Shown: positions 17,243 to 26,020, counted from the stretch's first letter. The stretch is 64,000 nt of DNA from an uncultured Muribaculaceae bacterium (GCA_910577315.1 CAJTME010000011.1:1-64000); one strand, 5' to 3'. The notes: generated by a model from the sequence alone, not told the origin. Numbers and translations: made by a program.

Positions 17243-18202
17243 ATGAAGCGAATATTCAACACCGTAGCCGTCCTGCTGATATGCGGGGCGATGCTGACAC
17301 CCTCGATAGATGCACGCGGTCGCAACAATTCCGGCCAAAGCACACCCCAGCGCACCACAACGCCGGCCACCCGACCGGGAAACATGGGCCGTCCGTCGAC
17401 AACCCCATCCACCAGGCCCTCAACACCCCAACAGCCTACAAGGCCGACACAGCCCAACAAGCCCACACAACCGAACAAACCTACGCAGCCCAACCGCCCG
17501 AACCAGCCTAACAAACCCGGACAATCCAACCGCCCACCGCAGGGCAACAACCGGCCCGGAAACAACCGTCCCGGCAACAATTCCAGGCCGCCGCAACACG
17601 GCAATAATCGGCCTGGCGGCCACCCGGGATTCGGAGGCCCGGGTCCCCAACGCCCCGGCTACCGTCCGTCCACTCCTCCGCCTCCACGCCCTCATCCAGG
17701 CCCGATGCGTCCCAACATGCCACCGCCACACGCATGGTACCGCCCTGCTCCACCTCCAGGATGGCGTGTTCCCGGTGCGTGGCGTCCGTTCAGCTCGATA
17801 TTGGGCATCACACTCGGCACAACCATAAACCTGTCTGTAAACGCGCTTGTAAACAACGGATACTCCATCACGTCGTATGGCGACAATTCGGTCTATGTGT
17901 CTGACGTTCCCAAGCTCAACATGATGTGGCCCGATGCAGTATTGTTCTACAACAACGCCGGAGGTTTGTGCGGCTCGAGGTTCATATACTCGACTTCGTT
18001 CTACGACATGAACCGCTATAACCTCACCTACAATTCCCTCGTGAATGCTTACGGCTCGCCTTACAGCGTGCAGAACACCAGCTCGGGAATGGAAGCGACA
18101 TGGTGGGGTACAGGCAACCAGTTCATCCGCCTTGCCTTCTCAACCGATTACTCGCAGAACGGCTCGTTGCGGTACTACACCACCCTGAGCTACGGCAACT
18201 GA
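17243..18202 (+). CDS. Exported proline-rich protein of unknown function
   Basis: 319 aa. A signal peptide (about 1-24) leads into a long Pro/Asn/Gln/Arg-rich stretch (about 25-175). It includes tandem PTQPNK-type units, an RPGNN block and a PPPPRPHPGP block, and should be extended and disordered. The C-terminal 140 residues are a different, folded-looking segment with a glycine-rich hydrophobic start (ILGITLGTTINLSVNALV) and many Tyr, Asn and Ser. Domain layout suggests a cell-envelope spacer plus a small C-terminal module. I recognise no family. Confidence 0.75.
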   Translation: MKRIFNTVAVLLICGAMLTPSIDARGRNNSGQSTPQRTTTPATRPGNMGRPSTTPSTRPSTPQQPTRPTQPNKPTQPNKPTQPNRPNQPNKPGQSNRPPQGNNRPGNNRPGNNSRPPQHGNNRPGGHPGFGGPGPQRPGYRPSTPPPPRPHPGPMRPNMPPPHAWYRPAPPPGWRVPGAWRPFSSILGITLGTTINLSVNALVNNGYSITSYGDNSVYVSDVPKLNMMWPDAVLFYNNAGGLCGSRFIYSTSFYDMNRYNLTYNSLVNAYGSPYSVQNTSSGMEATWWGTGNQFIRLAFSTDYSQNGSLRYYTTLSYGN

Positions 18203-18230
18203 CCGCAGCCGCGACGCAAGCGGTTGGCGG

Positions 18231-18282
18231 AGATTGAGCGGGCGGAGTAATTTCAGTTGAAATTACTCCGCCCGCTCAATCT
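18231..18282. terminator. Perfect 25-bp hairpin between convergent genes
   Basis: Two perfect 25-nt arms (starting AGATTGAGCGGG and ending CCCGCTCAATCT) are separated by 2 nt. It lies between the proline-rich gene (+) and the acyl-CoA ligase (-), so it probably acts as a terminator for both although T-runs are weak. Confidence 0.7.
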
Positions 18283-18303
18283 TAACAATTATGGGTAAGG
18301 CGT

Positions 18304-19986
18304 CTATTTATACATGAAACGCTTGATCGAGCGCTTGGGGGTCTTGGCAAATTCCCCGGACACGAGTTCGATGGCGGAAACCTGCTCGTAGGGAGCTACA
18401 AGGCGGTTGAGATCCTTACGGTTCTGTTCCATGGCATCAACGAGTTCAGCATCGGTGAGCTTGCGCGATTCCACCGCCTCGGGGTCGGCATAGACAAGCG
18501 CCACCAGGCGACCGTCGCGGTCAACGACCAAACTCTCGGACACATAAGGCATGTTGTTCAGCTTCGCCTCTATTTCCTCAGGATAGATGTTCTGGCCGTT
18601 AGCGCTGAGAATCATGGTCTTGTATCGACCGCGGATGAATATCGTGCGGTTTTCAGGACCGCCGAGCTTACCCATGTCGCCGGTATGCAGCCAACCGTCC
18701 TCCTCGAGAGCGGTTTCAGTCGCTTCGGGATTCTTGTAATAGCCCGCCATCACATTCTTGCCACGAACCATGATCTCGCCGTTGCCACCATCCGTGCCGT
18801 CGGTCAAAATCTTGCCGTCCATTATTCCAGGCAGCAATTTCCCGGCGCTTCCGGGGATGAATTCACGCCAGGGAGTATAGCTTATCAGGGGGCCGCACTC
18901 GGTCATGCCGTAACCGACGGTGAACGGGAACTTGATGTGGTGGAGGAACTCCTCGACCTCGGGGTTGAGCGGCGCTCCACCGATGATGACCTCCTCGAAC
19001 TGGCCACCGAAGGCCTCGACAAGCCTGGCGCGTATGCGGCTGTAAATGGCGCGGTCGAGCATGGGGACGGCCAAAATCCAGCGCATTGGTTTCTTGGTAA
19101 TCATCGGCACAATCATCTTGCGGTAAATCTTTTCCAGAATCAGGGGGACGCAGATGACAAGGTTAGGACGCACCTCGGCCATCGCTTTCAGGAGCAGATT
19201 GGGGGTGGGCGTCTTGCCGAGGACAGTGACGTGGGCGCCGACGGCCAACGGGACAAGCATGTCGAAAGCGCATCCGTAGGCGTGGGCCAGTGGCAGGAAC
19301 GACAACGCCCGCGAGCCGCAGTAGTGCAGGCGCGAGTTAACACCGAAACATACGTTGCCGGCAAGGTTGTCGTAGGTGAGCATAACGCCCTTTGAGAAGC
19401 CGGTGGTGCCGGATGTATAGTTGATTATCGCAATGGCATCGTCGGCCTGGGAGCGGTAGGCTATGTCATCGCGCGTGAATCCGTCGGGATAGAGCTTATT
19501 GAAACGACGGGTGAGGCCACGCACAAATCCCGTGAGCTTTTTTCCGCGCTCGGCAAGGATTTTGCGGGAATCGAGCGACACCACGGCCTCGACCTGGGGC
19601 ATAGCGTCGAGCGACAGGTGTTCCCATATGGAATTGCTCACGAAAAGCACACGCGCATCGGAATGGTTGACGATGTTCAGCGCATCGGCCGGATTGAATT
19701 CGTTGAGGATGGGGACGATGGTCGTGCCGTAGGTGAGCGAAGCCATGAACACGCATATCCACGTGGGATTGTTTTTGCCGAGCAGAGCCACCTTGTCGCC
19801 GGGATGCAGTCCGGCGGCCTCGAAAAACATGTGCAGCCGGGCAATGCGCCTGGCCATTTCGCCGTAGGTCAAGGTCTTGGCGGATACAAAATCAGTTATG
19901 GCCGGAAGGGGGAAATTGTCGATGAATGCCTGCTGGTAGAGATTGACGAGGTCACAGCCCCGGGAGGTGCAGTATGGGTGGTTCAT
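18304..19986 (-). CDS. AMP-binding acyl-CoA ligase (long-chain fatty acid type)
   Basis: 560 aa with the full adenylate-forming fold. The P-loop-like AMP motif is INYTSGTTGFSKGVMLTY; the later motifs are GYGMTECGPLI, LHTGDMG near KLGGPENRTIFIRGRYKTMIL, and the C-terminal catalytic lysine region KTPKRSIKRF. It activates a carboxylic acid to acyl-AMP and then the CoA thioester. The sequence looks most like long-chain fatty acyl-CoA synthetases of Bacteroidota; the exact acid is unknown. It lies downstream of adk, separated by a terminator, so it is probably a separate unit. Confidence 0.88.
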   Translation of the reverse strand: MNHPYCTSRGCDLVNLYQQAFIDNFPLPAITDFVSAKTLTYGEMARRIARLHMFFEAAGLHPGDKVALLGKNNPTWICVFMASLTYGTTIVPILNEFNPADALNIVNHSDARVLFVSNSIWEHLSLDAMPQVEAVVSLDSRKILAERGKKLTGFVRGLTRRFNKLYPDGFTRDDIAYRSQADDAIAIINYTSGTTGFSKGVMLTYDNLAGNVCFGVNSRLHYCGSRALSFLPLAHAYGCAFDMLVPLAVGAHVTVLGKTPTPNLLLKAMAEVRPNLVICVPLILEKIYRKMIVPMITKKPMRWILAVPMLDRAIYSRIRARLVEAFGGQFEEVIIGGAPLNPEVEEFLHHIKFPFTVGYGMTECGPLISYTPWREFIPGSAGKLLPGIMDGKILTDGTDGGNGEIMVRGKNVMAGYYKNPEATETALEEDGWLHTGDMGKLGGPENRTIFIRGRYKTMILSANGQNIYPEEIEAKLNNMPYVSESLVVDRDGRLVALVYADPEAVESRKLTDAELVDAMEQNRKDLNRLVAPYEQVSAIELVSGEFAKTPKRSIKRFMYK

Positions 19987-20060
19987 GGTTCGGTGATAGT
20001 TAGAGGATGTTTAATAATTAACGCTCGGGGTGATTTCGTGGTTCGGTGGCTATGAACAGA

Positions 20061-20099
20061 ATACGCACGGACGGCTTGAAAAGGCACGTCCGTGCGTAT
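20061..20099 (-). terminator. Terminator of adk
   Basis: A 13-bp stem (ATACGCACGGACG with CGTCCGTGCGTAT) lies 30 nt past the adk stop on the minus strand. The T-rich flank (TAAAAAATC on the minus strand) precedes the stem rather than following it, so termination may work better toward the plus side. Confidence 0.55.
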
Positions 20100-20127
20100 C
20101 TTGATTTTTTAAATATTATGCCGGCGT

Positions 20128-20724
20128 TCAAGCTTCGGCGAGCTCAGGCACACGCTGATGCAGCGAATCGTGGATGCGGCCGAAAATCTCGTCGACGCTT
20201 CCGTTGCCGTCGATGGCGTGATATTTTCCCTCGCCGATGTAATAGTCGCGCAGGGGGCAGGTCTGGGTGTGATAGACCTGCAGACGGTTCTTGATTGTGT
20301 CAAGATTGTCGTCGGCACGGCCGGTTTCCTTGCCACGGTTGAGCATGCGGCGCACGAGTTCGTCCTCCTCAACTTCGAGGCCGACGACGGCGTGAACGCG
20401 CGAGCCACGCTTGGCAAGCATTTCCTTCAGGGCCTTAGCCTGGTCGATTGTGCGGGGAAAGCCGTCAAAGATGACGCCCTTCTGCACGAGTTCGGGATTG
20501 GCGTCGAGAACGTGCTCGAGCACACGGATCATAAGGTCGTCGGGAATGAGCTGTCCCTTCGAGATGTAGCTGTCGGCGATTTTGCCAAGCTCGGTGCCGC
20601 GGGCAATGTGGTCGCGGAGGACTTCGCCTGTCGAGATGTGATGGAGGCCGAAATGAGAAATCAGACGCTCGCTTTGCGTGCCTTTGCCGCTGCCGGGAGC
20701 GCCGAAAATTACGAGATTGAGCAT
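20128..20724 (-). CDS. adk: Adenylate kinase
   Basis: 198 aa. The P-loop GAPGSGKGTQSERL starts at residue 8; the NMP-binding segment is HISTGEVLRDHIARGTELGK, and IFDGFPRTIDQA and MLNRGKETGRADDN supply the conserved Asp/Arg residues. It is the short form without a zinc-type LID. It balances ATP, ADP and AMP in the cytosol. It lies 28 nt downstream of hpt, so a purine hpt-adk operon is likely. Confidence 0.97.
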   Translation of the reverse strand: MLNLVIFGAPGSGKGTQSERLISHFGLHHISTGEVLRDHIARGTELGKIADSYISKGQLIPDDLMIRVLEHVLDANPELVQKGVIFDGFPRTIDQAKALKEMLAKRGSRVHAVVGLEVEEDELVRRMLNRGKETGRADDNLDTIKNRLQVYHTQTCPLRDYYIGEGKYHAIDGNGSVDEIFGRIHDSLHQRVPELAEA

Positions 20725-20752
20725 TGTACTTATTGGAGATTAGATTTTATGG

Positions 20753-21298
20753 TCAGTCCTCTTTGAGGATGTAAATGTCGTTGAGGTTGCGGGCCTTGCC
20801 GTTGAGGTCGAGCCCGAAGCCTATTATGAATTTCTTCGGGATGCTGAAGCCTACGTAGTCGGGACGGACATCCTGCACGAGGGCTTCGGGTTTGAACAGG
20901 AGGGTGGCAATCTTCACCTCGGCGGGGTTCTTTGCCTGAAGGTCAGCCACGAGGCGGGCGATGGTGTTGCCGGTGTCGACGATGTCTTCCACCACAATCA
21001 CGGTGCGGCCCTGGATGTCGTCGGTGAGACCGAGCATCTGTTTCACCACGCCGGTCGAACCGGTGCCCTCGTAGCTTTTGAGACGGATGAAGGCGATTTC
21101 GGCGTCTTCAAGCCCTTCGCAGGCACGGAAGAGGTCGGAGGCAAAAGGAAACGCCCCGTTCAGTACGCATACGAACAGGGGCGATTTACCGGCGCAATCG
21201 CGCATTATGTCCTTGCCCAGCTCTTTCACACGGGCATCTATAGTTTCACGAGTTATATAAGGCTCGAACGTGAGCCCTTCATAGCTAACCTGTTTCAT
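20753..21298 (-). CDS. hpt: Hypoxanthine phosphoribosyltransferase
   Basis: 181 aa from the ATG at 21298; the frame extends to 21340 but that part crosses the promoter. The PRPP-binding motif VIVVEDIVDTGNT and the N-terminal LFVCVLNGAFPFASDL are clear. It salvages hypoxanthine (and usually guanine) to nucleotides with PRPP. It is followed by adk after 28 nt, which fits a purine salvage unit under the promoter just upstream. Confidence 0.95.
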   Translation of the reverse strand: MKQVSYEGLTFEPYITRETIDARVKELGKDIMRDCAGKSPLFVCVLNGAFPFASDLFRACEGLEDAEIAFIRLKSYEGTGSTGVVKQMLGLTDDIQGRTVIVVEDIVDTGNTIARLVADLQAKNPAEVKIATLLFKPEALVQDVRPDYVGFSIPKKFIIGFGLDLNGKARNLNDIYILKED

Positions 21299-21318
21299 TC
21301 TCGATTGAAAAATTTTCG

Positions 21319-21349
21319 CAAAGGTACGAAAAAAAATCAAAAGTCCAAT
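21319..21349 (-). promoter_or_regulatory. Promoter of hpt-adk
   Basis: Minus strand: ATTG (21349-21346), 19 nt, TACCTTTG (21326-21319), 20 nt before the hpt ATG. It overlaps the arm of the preceding gene's terminator. Confidence 0.65.
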
Positions 21350-21374
21350 CAGTCGGATTTGACTAATTGGACTT
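21341..21374 (-). terminator. Terminator after the secreted-protein gene
   Basis: Stem AAGTCCAAT/ATTGGACTT extended inside by AGTC/GACT across one mismatch, followed on the minus strand by TTTTGATTTTTTTT. A strong Rho-independent terminator ends the gene at 21398 immediately before the hpt promoter. Confidence 0.8.
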
Positions 21375-21397
21375 ATTTTTCAATATTTTCAGACCGA

Positions 21398-22141
21398 TTA
21401 TTCGCTGATGGCAGTGAGCACCTGTTCAGAGCGGACGTTGCCTTTCTTGTCGGCATCAATCTGCTTGACCATGCCGATGCCGTCGGCATACCAGGCGGTG
21501 ACATACTGGTCGGGGGTGTCGGGACCCATGCCGGTGGAACGCACCTGATATTCAACCTTAACGCAGTTGAACTTGCCGGCAGGCACCTCGATTTCCTCGC
21601 GGCCCTGATACTTGCCCTTGCAGAGCAGGAGTTTCATTGACTGCGGGCCCATGGTGCAGCGGAGGGTTGAATTGGAGAAGGTCTGTCCGGCCACGGCGTT
21701 GGGATTGAGCGGGAGGGCCATCTCGCCGGAAACCTTCACCATTTTCTCAACCTCGGCCATCTGGGCGTCGCTCACAAACTGGCCGGCAGCCTCGGCCCCC
21801 TGTTTGATCATGCCGATGATGAATTCCTTGAAGTCATCGGCACCCATGATGATGTTGGTTGTAGTGGTGTCGGCGGGGTTGAAGCGGTAGCCGCTGAACA
21901 TGGTCTGGTCGTGCATGGGGTCGGACGGATCTGTTGTCTTGTCTTCCATACGTACCGACACCACGCCGTCGGCCGCGGTCTCAACCTTCACGACGGTAGA
22001 GGTCGAAACGAGTTCTTTCTTTTCCTTTGTCTCAGTCTGCCGGTAGGTGAATTTCTGGCCTTCCTTGGTGCTGCAAAGCTGAGCCGAAGCCGCGGAGCAA
22101 GCCACCATGACAGCCAAAGCGAGGGTAATTATTTTTTTCAT
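21398..22141 (-). CDS. Secreted protein resembling TapB/DUF3108-type proteins
   Basis: 247 aa with a clean signal peptide (MKKIITLALAVMVACSAASAQ). The mature part is beta-rich: a KFTYRQTETKEKKELVSTST start, then a VPAGKFNCVKVEYQV segment and a WYADGIGMVKQ motif, both typical of the DUF3108/TapB-like group of periplasmic or surface beta-proteins in Bacteroidota. Role unknown. It has its own terminator and sits between the TA pair and hpt without obvious functional links. Confidence 0.65.
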   Translation of the reverse strand: MKKIITLALAVMVACSAASAQLCSTKEGQKFTYRQTETKEKKELVSTSTVVKVETAADGVVSVRMEDKTTDPSDPMHDQTMFSGYRFNPADTTTTNIIMGADDFKEFIIGMIKQGAEAAGQFVSDAQMAEVEKMVKVSGEMALPLNPNAVAGQTFSNSTLRCTMGPQSMKLLLCKGKYQGREEIEVPAGKFNCVKVEYQVRSTGMGPDTPDQYVTAWYADGIGMVKQIDADKKGNVRSEQVLTAISE

Positions 22142-22187
22142 AGCTATAAAATATTTTGTTCTTATAAAATCAAAGTTTCAGTTCTTT

Positions 22188-22463
22188 TTAAAACAGGTCT
22201 GAATGGCTTCCCGTATCTAAAAAAAGCAGGGTTAACTCGATGTCATTCTGCCTCCATACCATCAGCCAATCAGGTTCAATGTGACATTCCCAACATCCGG
22301 CATAGTCACCTGCAAGCTTGTGGGGACGATAAGAGACGGGGAGTTCTCCATTTTCAGCCAAACAAGATATGGCAGCCTTTATTTTCCCCATATCTTTCCC
22401 CCTCCTGATACATTTTTTCAAAGCCTTTTCAAAGCGATTGGTGGTGACAATCCCGTAGTTCAT
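22188..22463 (-). CDS. YafQ/RelE-family mRNA interferase toxin
   Basis: 91 aa. YafQ-like sequence: an N-terminal RFEKALKKCIRRGKDM segment, then YRPHKLAGDYAGCWECHIEPDWLMVW and TLLFLDTGSHSDLF. The His-rich C-terminal segment (HKL, CHIEPDW, GSHSDLF) holds the catalytic histidines and aspartate of YafQ. Such toxins cut mRNA on the ribosome. Its ATG overlaps the antitoxin stop by 4 nt, the usual antitoxin-first coupling. All motifs appear intact, so it is probably active. Confidence 0.9.
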   Translation of the reverse strand: MNYGIVTTNRFEKALKKCIRRGKDMGKIKAAISCLAENGELPVSYRPHKLAGDYAGCWECHIEPDWLMVWRQNDIELTLLFLDTGSHSDLF

Positions 22464-22663
22464 ATTCCCAAAGTCTTGAAAAGAGCATCGGCTGAATCAT
22501 AATGATTGACACGTCCTTCCCGTGCGTCTTCCAGAGCCAATTGCAGGCCGTTTTTTTTTGTTTTGGATTCTTCGGCGATGGAGATTCCCTTAATCGAACC
22601 CAAAATCTTGCGCAAGCTTGGAAGCAGAGCAGCATCTTCTACATTTATAATAAGTTGCGTCAT
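22460..22663 (-). CDS. Antitoxin partner of the YafQ-type toxin
   Basis: 67 aa, starting MTQLIINVEDAALLPSLRKI. Its position directly before and 4-nt overlap with the toxin make it the antitoxin. The family is not a standard RelB/DinJ ribbon-helix-helix by eye; the short beta-start and helical tail fit small Bacteroidota antitoxins that pair with YafQ/RelE toxins. A perfect palindrome right before the start codon is a likely autoregulatory operator. Confidence 0.8.
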   Translation of the reverse strand: MTQLIINVEDAALLPSLRKILGSIKGISIAEESKTKKNGLQLALEDAREGRVNHYDSADALFKTLGI

Positions 22664-22715
22664 ATCATTGAATGATTTAGGTTACAAATATACAACATTT
22701 TTTCCACACATCAAG
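22664..22715 (-). promoter_or_regulatory. Promoter and palindromic operator of the TA pair
   Basis: Minus strand: CTTG (22715-22712), 19 nt, TATATTTG (22692-22685). Between it and the antitoxin ATG lies ATCATT-G-AATGAT (22664-22676), a perfect palindrome suited to binding of an antitoxin dimer. Confidence 0.6.
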
Positions 22716-22724
22716 TTGCTGCCT

Positions 22725-23873
22725 TCATTTTTTGAAAATGCGGGCGATGATTTGGGCGATGGCACCGTCGCCGGTGATGTTGCATGCGGTGCCGAACGAG
22801 TCCATGGCGATGTACAGGGCAATCATCAGCGCGTTGTCGGCATCGCTGAATCCGAGCATTGACGAAAGCAGTCCGAGCGAGGCCATTATCGCTCCGCCGG
22901 GAACGCCCGGTGCTGCGATTATGGTGATGGCGAGCATGGAGATGAAGCCGGCGAACATTCCGGCATCGTAGGGCATGCCGTGGGTAATCATCAGCGCGAG
23001 GGCACACGACACAATCTTGAGCGTGGAACCGGACATGTGGATGGTGGCGCACAGCGGTATCACAAAGCCGGCGACGTCCTTGTCGACGCCCATAGCAACG
23101 GTCTGGCGCAATGTGACAGGGATGGTGGCGGCAGACGATTGCGTGCCGAGCGCCGTGAAGTAGGCCGGAAGCATGGTCCACAGCGCCTTGAACGGATTAA
23201 GCCCCGAGAACAGCGACGCGATGAGGTATTGCACCACCAGCACCCCGATGTGGAGGGCGAAGATAATCAATATTATCTTAGAGAAAGTAAGCAGTATCGG
23301 CCCGACCTGCCCGGTCAGGGTCATATTGAGGAATATGCCGAAGATGTAGACGGGCAGCAAGGGGATGATTATTTTGTTTATTGCCCATGTGATGACGTTG
23401 CGGAAATCGTTGAGACCGTTGCGCAACGACACGGATGTCAGGCGTGACACCCCCAGGCCGAGCACAAAGGCGAGCACCAGGGCCGTCATCACCGAAAACA
23501 TCGGGTCAATGGCCATCGTGAAAAACGGTTGGGGGCCATCGGCGGCAGCGGCCATATTGGAGGTGATGTAGGAATCGGCGGCAATCAGGCTCGGGAAAGT
23601 CGTGGAGGCCGTGAAATAGGCCAACATACCGACGCCGAAGGTCATGGCATAGGCGACCAGCGCTGTCGCCACGAGCATCTTGCCGGCTTGCTTGCCCAGC
23701 TCGGCTATGGCCGGCGCCACGAAGCCGACGATAAGCAGCGGTATCAAGAAGCCCAAGAAGGAGGAGAATACGGAGTTGAATGTGGCGAAACACCTGGCAA
23801 GCCATTCGGGGAATATAAATCCCGCGCCAATTCCGGCGGCGATTGCGATGATGACCTTGATGAGCAGACGCAT
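22725..23873 (-). CDS. Dicarboxylate/amino acid:cation symporter (DAACS family)
   Basis: 382 aa with eight or more hydrophobic segments and the GltPh/SstT-type signatures. These are the serine-rich hairpin ALGTQSSAATIPVTLRQ, the PLCATIHMSGSTLKIVSCALAL segment, and APGVPGGAIMASLGLLSSMLG with AMDSFGTACNITGDG near the end. These line the substrate and Na+ sites in the family. Likely substrates are serine/threonine, glutamate/aspartate or C4-dicarboxylates; the spacing does not separate them. The start is followed by a short heptamer repeat, and the TA promoter sits at its 3' end. Confidence 0.9.
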   Translation of the reverse strand: MRLLIKVIIAIAAGIGAGFIFPEWLARCFATFNSVFSSFLGFLIPLLIVGFVAPAIAELGKQAGKMLVATALVAYAMTFGVGMLAYFTASTTFPSLIAADSYITSNMAAAADGPQPFFTMAIDPMFSVMTALVLAFVLGLGVSRLTSVSLRNGLNDFRNVITWAINKIIIPLLPVYIFGIFLNMTLTGQVGPILLTFSKIILIIFALHIGVLVVQYLIASLFSGLNPFKALWTMLPAYFTALGTQSSAATIPVTLRQTVAMGVDKDVAGFVIPLCATIHMSGSTLKIVSCALALMITHGMPYDAGMFAGFISMLAITIIAAPGVPGGAIMASLGLLSSMLGFSDADNALMIALYIAMDSFGTACNITGDGAIAQIIARIFKK

Positions 23874-23880
23874 TTTTTAT

Positions 23881-23912
23881 AATTAGGAATTAGAAATTAG
23901 GAATTAGGAATT
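23881..23912. repeat. Heptamer repeat tract (AATTAGG type)
   Basis: About four imperfect 7-bp units (AATTAGG/AATTAGA) fill the gap between the symporter start and the tatC stop. Nearly the same tract occurs at 26021-26060. Confidence 0.7.
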
Positions 23913-23918
23913 GGAGTA

Positions 23919-24704
23919 TTACGCTTCTTCCGAGGGGACGAGGGTGGCGCTGAATTCCCAAAGGGCATAGATAGGGATGAAGACGGCGAAGAGGGTGAAT
24001 GGGTCGCCGGTGGGGGTTATCAGGCCGGCGGCTATGAGAAGTATGACGATGGCGTGGCGACGGTATTTCCTGAAGAATCCTCGTGTCAGGAATCCCATTT
24101 TGCCGAGGAGCCATGCGAGCAGGGGCAGTTCAAACACGACTCCCATCACCAGTATCAAGGTGAAGAAATTATCCATATACGAGTCGAGCGACACCATCGA
24201 CTCTATGCCTGGACTGAGACTGTATGTGGCCAAAAAGCGCAAAGCGAGCGGGAAAACGGCGAAGTACCCCACCCCGACACCGAGATAGAACATCACGTTT
24301 CCGAACAGGAATGCGCGGCGGATTCCGCGTTTCTCGTGCTCGTAGAGCGCGGGGGAGATGAAGGTCCACAGCAGGTAGATGATTATGGGGAAACCCACCA
24401 CGGCCGCGACCCAGCACGAGGCCGACATGTGGATGAAGAATTGCGAGGCAAGCTCGAGGCTGACGGGATGGAGCTCGAAGGCCTGGGCCGACAGCTCGCC
24501 CGGCAGAGGGCTTACCTCGCCGATAAGGTCAAGGAGACGGTAGAAGGGAAAATCGCCACGGCAGGGCGCCAGCACAACATGGTCGAACATCCACGGCATC
24601 ACGCAGAAAGCCCCCACGGCCAGCACGCCGACAACGGCGGCTATCCGCAGCAACACTCCGCGCAGGACGTCGAGATGGTCCCAGAAGGTCTGCCCTCCGG
24701 CCAT
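23919..24704 (-). CDS. tatC: Sec-independent protein translocase TatC
   Basis: 261 aa, six hydrophobic segments. The N-terminal TFWDHLDVLRGVLLRIAAVVG motif with conserved HLDxLR-type residues and the FxxExP-like FELPLLAWLLGKMGFLTRGFFRKYRRHAIV block are TatC hallmarks. It is the receptor that binds twin-arginine signal peptides of folded proteins. tatA lies 2 nt upstream. An aldo/keto reductase with a clear Tat signal is encoded 1.2 kb away. Confidence 0.94.
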   Translation of the reverse strand: MAGGQTFWDHLDVLRGVLLRIAAVVGVLAVGAFCVMPWMFDHVVLAPCRGDFPFYRLLDLIGEVSPLPGELSAQAFELHPVSLELASQFFIHMSASCWVAAVVGFPIIIYLLWTFISPALYEHEKRGIRRAFLFGNVMFYLGVGVGYFAVFPLALRFLATYSLSPGIESMVSLDSYMDNFFTLILVMGVVFELPLLAWLLGKMGFLTRGFFRKYRRHAIVILLIAAGLITPTGDPFTLFAVFIPIYALWEFSATLVPSEEA

Positions 24705-24706
24705 GG

Positions 24707-24943
24707 TCAGTTGTTGGGAGTTTCAGCCTTGTCGTCCTTTTTTGATGGCTCGACAGGCTTCTCAATCTCTTCTTTTGCATCGGCGAGGCCCTGTTTGAAG
24801 GCATGGACACCTTTGCCGAGACCGCGCATGAGTTCGGGTATTTTCTTACCGCCGAAAAGCAGCAGCACCACAAGAATAACTATTATAAGCTGCGTTCCGC
24901 GCAGGTTGCCCAGAAACGCGGGCAGCATTGCTATCAGGGTCAT
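24707..24943 (-). CDS. tatA: Sec-independent protein translocase TatA/TatE
   Basis: 78 aa: a short N-terminus, one membrane helix (about 14-33), the FGGKKIPELMRGLGKG hinge and amphipathic helix, and a Lys/Glu-rich tail. TatA oligomers form the pore with TatC. No separate TatB is seen, as in minimal two-component Tat systems. It is cotranscribed with tatC (2-nt gap). A TAACTTTA box lies upstream near 24995-25002 on the minus strand. Confidence 0.94.
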   Translation of the reverse strand: MTLIAMLPAFLGNLRGTQLIIVILVVLLLFGGKKIPELMRGLGKGVHAFKQGLADAKEEIEKPVEPSKKDDKAETPNN

Positions 24944-25024
24944 AATCAGGTTGTTTTATTTGCGTGTTTTACCGGTTGGAGAAGTATGTGAGCGTAAAGT
25001 TACGAATATTCCCCCGATTTTTCG

Positions 25025-25032
25025 TATCTTTG
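25025..25032 (+). promoter_or_regulatory. -7 element of fabD
   Basis: TATCTTTG fits TAnnTTTG; the predicted leader to the fabD ATG is about 95 nt. No good TTTG is seen at the proper distance. Confidence 0.5.
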
Positions 25033-25133
25033 CAGCAAAATTTAGGGATACGTCCGGCCCAATTAGGATTTTTTATGCTCCAACCGGGCTCGTGTTCCAT
25101 CAGACTTTTGACATTACACATTAAATATTAGCT

Positions 25134-26012
25134 ATGAAAGCTTTCGTATTTCCCGGTCAGGGCGCCCAGTTCGTAGGAATGGGCAAAGACCTCTACGAGT
25201 CCAACGAAACCGCCCGCAACCTTTTTGAAAAAGCCAACGAAATCCTCGGCTTCCGCATCACCGACCTCATGTTTGAGGGCACTGACGAAGACCTCCGCCG
25301 CACCGACATCACCCAACCCGCCGTGTTCCTTCACTCGGTTGTGCTGGCCAAGTCGCTCGGCGATGAGTTCGCCCCCGATATGACCGCCGGCCACTCGCTC
25401 GGCGAGTTTTCGGCTCTCGTAGCCGCCGGCGCCCTTGATTTCGAGGACGGCCTGCGCCTTGTGTCTGCCCGCGCACACGCCATGCAGAAGGCCTGCGAAC
25501 TGAAACCTTCGACAATGGCCGCCATCATCGGCCTCCCCGACGAAAAGGTCGAGGAAATCGTAGCCGGCGTTGATGGCGTTGTTGTCTGCGCCAACTACAA
25601 CTGCCCCGGTCAGATCGTAATCTCGGGCGAGGAAGAAGCTATCGACGCAGCCTGCAAGCTGCTCAGCGAAGCCGGTGCCCGCCGCGCCCTCAAGCTGAAA
25701 GTTGGCGGCGCGTTCCACAGCCCCTGCATGGAACCCGCCCGCGCCGAACTTGCCGAAGCCATCGAACGCACCAACTTCCACACTCCCAAGTGTCCCGTCT
25801 ACCAGAACGTCGATGCCAAACCCCACACCGACCCCGCTGAAATCAAGGCGAACCTCATCGCACAGCTCACCGCTCCGGTACGCTGGACTCAGTCGGTGCA
25901 GAACATGGTTGCCGACGGTGCCGTAGAGTTCACCGAACTCGGTCCGGGCAAGGTACTTCAGGGCCTTATCGCCAAAATCGACCGCACTCCCGCCGTCAGC
26001 GGCAGGCAGTAA
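25134..26012 (+). CDS. fabD: Malonyl-CoA:ACP transacylase
   Basis: 292 aa. The FPGQGAQFVGMG start, nucleophile S88 in AGHSLGE, and GGAFHSPCME with the catalytic histidine (about 197) are all present. It loads malonyl groups onto acyl carrier protein for fatty-acid synthesis. Length is normal. It is monocistronic here, away from other fab genes except fabG at 45.9 kb. Its 3' end runs into an inverted heptamer-repeat structure that may end transcription. Confidence 0.96.
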   Translation: MKAFVFPGQGAQFVGMGKDLYESNETARNLFEKANEILGFRITDLMFEGTDEDLRRTDITQPAVFLHSVVLAKSLGDEFAPDMTAGHSLGEFSALVAAGALDFEDGLRLVSARAHAMQKACELKPSTMAAIIGLPDEKVEEIVAGVDGVVVCANYNCPGQIVISGEEEAIDAACKLLSEAGARRALKLKVGGAFHSPCMEPARAELAEAIERTNFHTPKCPVYQNVDAKPHTDPAEIKANLIAQLTAPVRWTQSVQNMVADGAVEFTELGPGKVLQGLIAKIDRTPAVSGRQ

Positions 26013-26020
26013 TTCTATAA

